Shown: positions 60,475 through 64,000 of the stretch, one piece after another
Position numbering within the stretch: the first letter of the stretch is position 1
Layout: the number at the start of each line of letters is the position of its first letter
NCBI RefSeq assembly: GCF_032464895.1
Contig: NZ_JAWDIC010000001.1
Location: 1,612,001 to 1,676,000, forward strand
From: Phycicoccus sp. M110.8
GTDB lineage: Bacteria; Actinomycetota; Actinomycetes; Actinomycetales; Dermatophilaceae
Direction: 5' to 3'
DNA length: 64,000 nt
Notes under the pieces: model-generated
The model's database searches: none
What the model was told of the DNA's origin: nothing
Seen by the model: only the letters and a program-made list of their open reading frames with translations
Position numbers and translations under genes: made by a program

Positions 60475-61425
60475 TCAGGCCACCTCGGCCGTCCGGGGGG
60501 CGTCGTCCTCCGTGAGGGCGAGGAAGGCCGCCTCGAGCGGAGGCGTGACCGGCGTCAGCTCGCGGATCGCGATGCCGGCCCGCACCAACCTGGCGACCAG
60601 CTCGTCCATCATGGCCACGGAGCCACCCACGACCAGCTCGCCCGGTGGCGGCCGGTGGGTGCCACCCTCGGCCGCGACCCACACGCCGCGGACCCCCAGG
60701 GCGAGGCGCCGCGCGGCCTGCGCGTCGGAGGTGACGAGCCGGTGCTCGAGCCACTTCGCCCTCGACGCGAGCTCGGCGACCGGCCCGCTCAACACGACCT
60801 GCCCGGCCGACAGGATCGTGACCTCGTCGCACAGGGTCGCGAGGTCGCCCATGTTGTGGCTCGACACCACGACGGTCGCGCCGTCGGCAGCGAGGCGGGT
60901 GAGGATGCGCCGGATGCCACGACGTCCGGCCGGGTCGAGGCCGTTGGTGGGCTCGTCGAGGACGAGCAGCCGGGGTCGGCCGAGCAGGGCGGCGGCGAGG
61001 CCGAGCCGCTGCCGCATCCCCAGTGAGAACCCCCGCAGCCGGTCGTGGGCGACGTCGGTGAGCCCGACCTCGGCGAGCACCCCCTCGACCTCGGCCGCTG
61101 CACCGGCTCCGCGCAGCGTGGCGACTGCGGTGAGGTTCTGGTGGGCGGTGAGCGAGGGGTAGAGGGCCGGCGCGTCGACGAAGCCGGTCACGCCGGTGGG
61201 GACGCCGAGAGTGCGCGACACCGGGACGCCGAGGACCTCGAGCTCGCCGCGGTCCGGGACGGACAGGCCGAGCAGGGAGCCGAGCAGGGTGCTCTTGCCC
61301 GCGCCGTTGGGCCCGACAAGGCCGTGGACCCGGCCCTGCGGGATGTCCAGGTCCACCCCGTCGAGGGCCACGACGTCGCCATAGCTGGTCGTGACCCCGC
61401 GCGCGCGGACCGCAACGGCAGTCAC
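60475..61425 (-). CDS. ABC transporter ATP-binding protein
   Basis: A 316-residue ATPase. Walker A GPNGAGKSTLLGSLLG, signature FSLGMRQRLGLAAALLG, Walker B LLVLDEPTNGLDP and the switch His in VSSHNMGDL are all intact. The domain order and C-terminal tail match CcmA/bacitracin-type (DrrA-like) ATPases that power export or lipid handling with an ABC-2 permease. GTG 61425. It heads the three-gene operon. Confidence 0.92.
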   Translation of the reverse strand: MTAVAVRARGVTTSYGDVVALDGVDLDIPQGRVHGLVGPNGAGKSTLLGSLLGLSVPDRGELEVLGVPVSRTLGVPTGVTGFVDAPALYPSLTAHQNLTAVATLRGAGAAAEVEGVLAEVGLTDVAHDRLRGFSLGMRQRLGLAAALLGRPRLLVLDEPTNGLDPAGRRGIRRILTRLAADGATVVVSSHNMGDLATLCDEVTILSAGQVVLSGPVAELASRAKWLEHRLVTSDAQAARRLALGVRGVWVAAEGGTHRPPPGELVVGGSVAMMDELVARLVRAGIAIRELTPVTPPLEAAFLALTEDDAPRTAEVA

Positions 61426-61660
61426 CGGAAAGCCTTCTGCCTCATCACCTCCGCGACGGTAGGCAGCGCCCGTCGCACCTGAGCGTCACCGGGGCGAACG
61501 CCCGGCGAACGTTGGGCCGGCCGTTGTTCACCGAGCTCGGCCGAGGTCCACCCAGAACAGCGGCGCCGGGTGCGATCCGCGTCGTCCAGTCGACCCGCAA
61601 CGGCGACGAGGACACCGCCGGGCGGCCGGCCCGACACCGGTCGTGCGGCCTACGAGCGCG

Positions 61661-62350
61661 TCAGGCCGGGGACGACCAGTGCGCCCGTCGCAGGCGCTCG
61701 ATCCCGCCGAGGAGCACGTCGAGGGCGAAGTCGAACTCGAAGTCCTCGTCGCAGCCCGTGGCGTCGGGCCGGCGCGCCCGGGCGTCCGTCGCGATGGCGA
61801 TGATCGCCGGGTAGTCCGCCGGGTCCGGCTCGGGCGCCCTGCCCCGTCCGGCCTTGGCCGGGGAACCACCGGTGTCCGGTGCGTCGGTGAACAGCTCCGG
61901 GCTGAACCCCCAGATCCGGTTCCCCAGCAGGTGCATGACGTGGTGCGTCTGGTCCGGCGTGAACCCGCCCGCGAGGAAGAGCGCGCTGACCCGCTCCATG
62001 TGGCCGAGGACGGCCGGTGTGCGCACGGTCCTGGACTCGATCGCCCGCCGGGCCCACGGGTGGGCTCCCACCACCCGGCGTGCACCGTGCAGCGCCTCCC
62101 GCACGCCGTCGCGCCACCGCGTGGGCGAGGACGGGGGCGGCACGGCCATCTCCGCGACGAGGACGTCGACCATGCCGGCGAGGAGGTCGTCCTTGTCCGC
62201 GACGTGCTTGTAGAGCGCCATCGGCACGACGCCGAGGGCGTCCGCGAGCCGCCGCATCGTCACTGCGTCGAGGCCGTCGGTGTCCGCGAGCTCGACCGCA
62301 GCGCGGAGGACCCTGGCGCGGGTGAGGGACTCCCGGCCGCCACGCGGCAT
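61661..62350 (-). CDS. TetR-family regulator
   Basis: A 229-residue repressor. The DNA-binding helix-turn-helix is at residues about 25-50 (LDAVTMRRLADALGVVPMALYKHV), and the C-terminal TetR_C-type ligand domain follows (GVREALHGARRVVGAHPWARR). It should bind the twin 17-base palindromes in the intergenic region and control itself and the divergent DUF4386 gene. ATG 62350 start. Confidence 0.9.
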   Translation of the reverse strand: MPRGGRESLTRARVLRAAVELADTDGLDAVTMRRLADALGVVPMALYKHVADKDDLLAGMVDVLVAEMAVPPPSSPTRWRDGVREALHGARRVVGAHPWARRAIESRTVRTPAVLGHMERVSALFLAGGFTPDQTHHVMHLLGNRIWGFSPELFTDAPDTGGSPAKAGRGRAPEPDPADYPAIIAIATDARARRPDATGCDEDFEFDFALDVLLGGIERLRRAHWSSPA

Positions 62351-62373
62351 ACCGACTCCTGGAGATGGGGGGC

Positions 62374-62403
62374 TTGACTTGGTGTACAGCGTACACCTAC
62401 CGT
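62374..62403 (+). promoter_or_regulatory. Predicted promoter of the DUF4386 gene
   Basis: -35 TTGACT (62374-62379), an 18-base spacer and -10 TACCGT (62398-62403). The first TetR palindrome fills the spacer. Confidence 0.5.
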
Positions 62404-62432
62404 CTCAACCATCGAGGTGTACGTCGTACACC
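62381..62432. promoter_or_regulatory. Twin TetR operators
   Basis: GGTGTACAGCGTACACC (62381-62397) and GGTGTACGTCGTACACC (62416-62432) have identical 7-base arms and centres 35 bases apart. They lie between the divergent TetR and DUF4386 genes. Confidence 0.85.
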
Positions 62433-62453
62433 TCTGGCCCTGCTGGAGGAACC

Positions 62454-63152
62454 ATGACCGCACCCCGTCGCCTCGCCCTCGGCGCCGCCGCGCTGTACCT
62501 CGTCACCTGGGTGACCTCGGTCGCAGCCGTGCCGCTCTACGGCGGCTCGGCGTTCGACGCCGGCGCGCCCCTCGCCGACCGCGGGTCCGTGCTGACCGCC
62601 GGGCTGCTCGAGGTCGTCCTCGCGCTCGCCGTCGTGGGCACCGCGCTCGCCCTGTACCCGCTGCTGCGCCCGCACGGGCCCGGCGCCGCGTTGGGGTATG
62701 CCGTGCTGCGCGCCCTCGAGGCGACGGTCATCCTCACCGGCGTGGTCGCCATCCTCCCCGCCGTGGCACGGCCCGCCTCGACGGCGGCACCGGGCCTGGA
62801 CCCGGGTGTCGTCGCGGGCCTCCACCTCGTGCACGACTGGACGTTCCTGGTCGGTCCGGGGCTGGTCAACCCGGTGAATGCCGTCGTGCTGGCCGTCCTG
62901 CTGCTGCGCCGGCGACTCGTACCGCGGTTCGTGCCGGCGCTCGGCATCGTCGGCGCCGTCCTCGTCGCGGCGATGAACGTGGAGGTGATGTTCGGCCTCA
63001 CCAGCCCCCAGCCCCTGCTGGCCGTGCCGCTCTTCGCCTGGGAGATCTGCCTCGCCTCGGTCCTGGCACTGAGGGGCATCCGCCCGGCCGACGGCGAGCT
63101 CCCCGCGCCGGCCGCCCGACCGGCGACCACCGCCGCCGCGTCCCCGGCCTGA
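62454..63152 (+). CDS. DUF4386 membrane protein
   Basis: A 232-residue protein with six to seven hydrophobic helices, of the DUF4386 family: LALGAAALYLVTWVTSVAAVPLY at the start, HDWTFLVGPGLVNPVNAVVLAVLLLRRRLVPR in the middle, and FAWEICLASVLALRG at the end. Function unknown. ATG 62454 follows CTGGAGGAACC. Probably repressed by the divergent TetR protein. Confidence 0.85.
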   Translation: MTAPRRLALGAAALYLVTWVTSVAAVPLYGGSAFDAGAPLADRGSVLTAGLLEVVLALAVVGTALALYPLLRPHGPGAALGYAVLRALEATVILTGVVAILPAVARPASTAAPGLDPGVVAGLHLVHDWTFLVGPGLVNPVNAVVLAVLLLRRRLVPRFVPALGIVGAVLVAAMNVEVMFGLTSPQPLLAVPLFAWEICLASVLALRGIRPADGELPAPAARPATTAAASPA

Positions 63153-63246
63153 GGTCCGACGCCCCGGACCGGTCGGCAAGGGCCATCGGACCCTTCCTTC
63201 GCGGCGTCGGCGGCTGAAGACTGGCGGCACGAGCAAGGAGGACCCG

Positions 63247-63609
63247 ATGGGCAACCTGGCGACCCCCAACCTGCCGTCGCGCGACTTCGACGCGACGACG
63301 GAGTTCTACGCGGCGCTCGGGTTCGAGCCTGCGTACCGCGACGAGGGCTGGCTGATCCTCACGGGCCACGACGTCACGGTGGAGTTCTTCCTGTACCCGA
63401 CCCTCGACCCCGCGACGAGCTCGTTCAGCTGCTGCCTGCGGCTCGACGACGTCGACGGCTTCTACGAGACCTGCCGCGCGACCGGCATCCCGGAGACGGA
63501 TCGCGGGTGGCCGCGCCTGCACCCACCGCGGCTCGAGCACTCGGGCCTGCGGATCGGCTACCTCGTCGACCCCGACGGCACCCTGCTCCGGCTGGTGCAG
63601 AACGCCTGA
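63247..63609 (+). CDS. VOC-fold (glyoxalase/bleomycin resistance-like) protein
   Basis: A 120-residue single VOC domain: NLPSRDFDATTEFYAALGFEP at the start, DVTVEFFLYP in the middle and IGYLVDPDGTLLRLVQN at the end. It resembles bleomycin-binding proteins in length and layout, but the role is unproven. ATG 63247 follows AGCAAGGAGGACCCG. Confidence 0.88.
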   Translation: MGNLATPNLPSRDFDATTEFYAALGFEPAYRDEGWLILTGHDVTVEFFLYPTLDPATSSFSCCLRLDDVDGFYETCRATGIPETDRGWPRLHPPRLEHSGLRIGYLVDPDGTLLRLVQNA

Positions 63610-63672
63610 CCTCGGCCGCGGGTACGGCGCCGGCACGAGGACGCGGCACCGGCGGGATGGCACGCTGACCCC

Positions 63673-64000
63673 GTGACGCGGATCCTCGACGCCGACTACC
63701 TCGTGGTGGGGGCCGGCGCGATGGGGATGGCGTTCACCGACGCGCTCGTCGACCACGACGACCGGGCACGCGTCGTCATGGTCGACCGGCGGCACGGCGT
63801 CGGCGGGCACTGGCTGGAGGCCTACCCCTTCGTGCGGCTGCACCAGTCGTCCAGCTTCTACGGCGTCGCCTCCACCCGGCTCGGGGGCGGCCGGCTGCAG
63901 CAGCGCGGACCTGAGCAGGGCCTGCAGGAGCGCGCCTCGCAGCCCGAGATCTGCGGGTACTACGCCGAGGTGCTCGAACGGCTCCTCGGCACCGGCAGGG
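63673..64000 (+). CDS. NAD(P)/FAD-dependent oxidoreductase, N-terminal part
   Basis: The first 109 residues of a flavoprotein running out of the window. The FAD-binding Rossmann motif is DYLVVGAGAMGMAFTDALVDH at residues 8-28; MVDRRHGVGGHWLEAYPFVRLHQSS follows, as in flavin-containing monooxygenases and related halogenase-like enzymes. GTG 63673 start. The catalytic part is not included. Confidence 0.82.
   Translation, partial: MTRILDADYLVVGAGAMGMAFTDALVDHDDRARVVMVDRRHGVGGHWLEAYPFVRLHQSSSFYGVASTRLGGGRLQQRGPEQGLQERASQPEICGYYAEVLERLLGTGR

Overview
The window is about 73% G+C by eye. Codons almost always end in G or C, many genes start with GTG, genes overlap by ATGA/GTGA, and several genes look leaderless. 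This fits a high-GC actinomycete, most likely a Micrococcales member of the Intrasporangiaceae type; that placement is inferred from gene content and style, not from a marker gene. I see about 58 protein genes and no rRNA, tRNA, IS element, prophage or CRISPR array. No gene-free stretch exceeds 300 bases; the longest (38918-39189, 5123-5364, 61426-61660) hold promoters or nothing recognisable. It reads as ordinary chromosome rich in catabolic and regulatory cassettes.

Layout. 1-5122: a broken HAD phosphatase, a membrane-tethered metallophosphoesterase, a DUF1232 protein, and an operon of a Gly/Asp repeat peptide, a JmjC-type cupin oxygenase and a sucrase/ferredoxin-like protein, which is the most novel-looking set here. 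5365-6423: secreted SGNH esterase. 6581-14484: LacI-controlled glucan locus (binding protein, two permeases, secreted GH144-type enzyme, GH3 beta-glucosidase). 14562-24055: SorC regulator divergent from a tightly coupled polyol operon (binding protein, two permeases, mannitol/arabinitol-type dehydrogenase, two zinc dehydrogenases, xylulokinase). Neither sugar importer carries its ATPase, so both probably use a shared one elsewhere. 24090-26006: MFS exporter and MarR regulator around a shared operator. 26132-30709: secreted I36-SpoIID protein, a cupin, a PucR regulator and a D-amino-acid-dehydrogenase-like enzyme. 30884-33737: copper operon csoR-copZ-copA. 33870-42811: DksA-like protein, LPG-synthase-like membrane protein, UBP zinc finger, DUF427, coiled-coil protein, amidohydrolase, SRPBCC protein, and a coupled run of MDR transporter, APH-like kinase and SDR. 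42880-46589: PhnB-like protein, then a RimK ligase with an RCK_C tail divergent from a RimB-like protease, an aspartoacylase-like hydrolase and a 2'-5' RNA ligase-like protein. 46701-56047: DUF4232 membrane protein, HxlR regulator and methyltransferase, small (p)ppGpp synthetase, DinB-like protein, lipoprotein hydrolase, dienelactone hydrolase, DUF3626, pyridoxamine-oxidase-fold protein, unknown gene. 56191-61425: ABC ATPase, permease and secreted propeller-phosphoesterase. 61661-64000: TetR and its DUF4386 target with twin operators, a VOC protein and the start of a flavoprotein.

Two features run through the window. Gene ends are punctuated by long inverted repeats, and some of these reuse the same arm sequence at distant sites. 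The heptamer GTATGCC (or GGCATAC) appears about fifty times by eye, several times the number expected from base composition.
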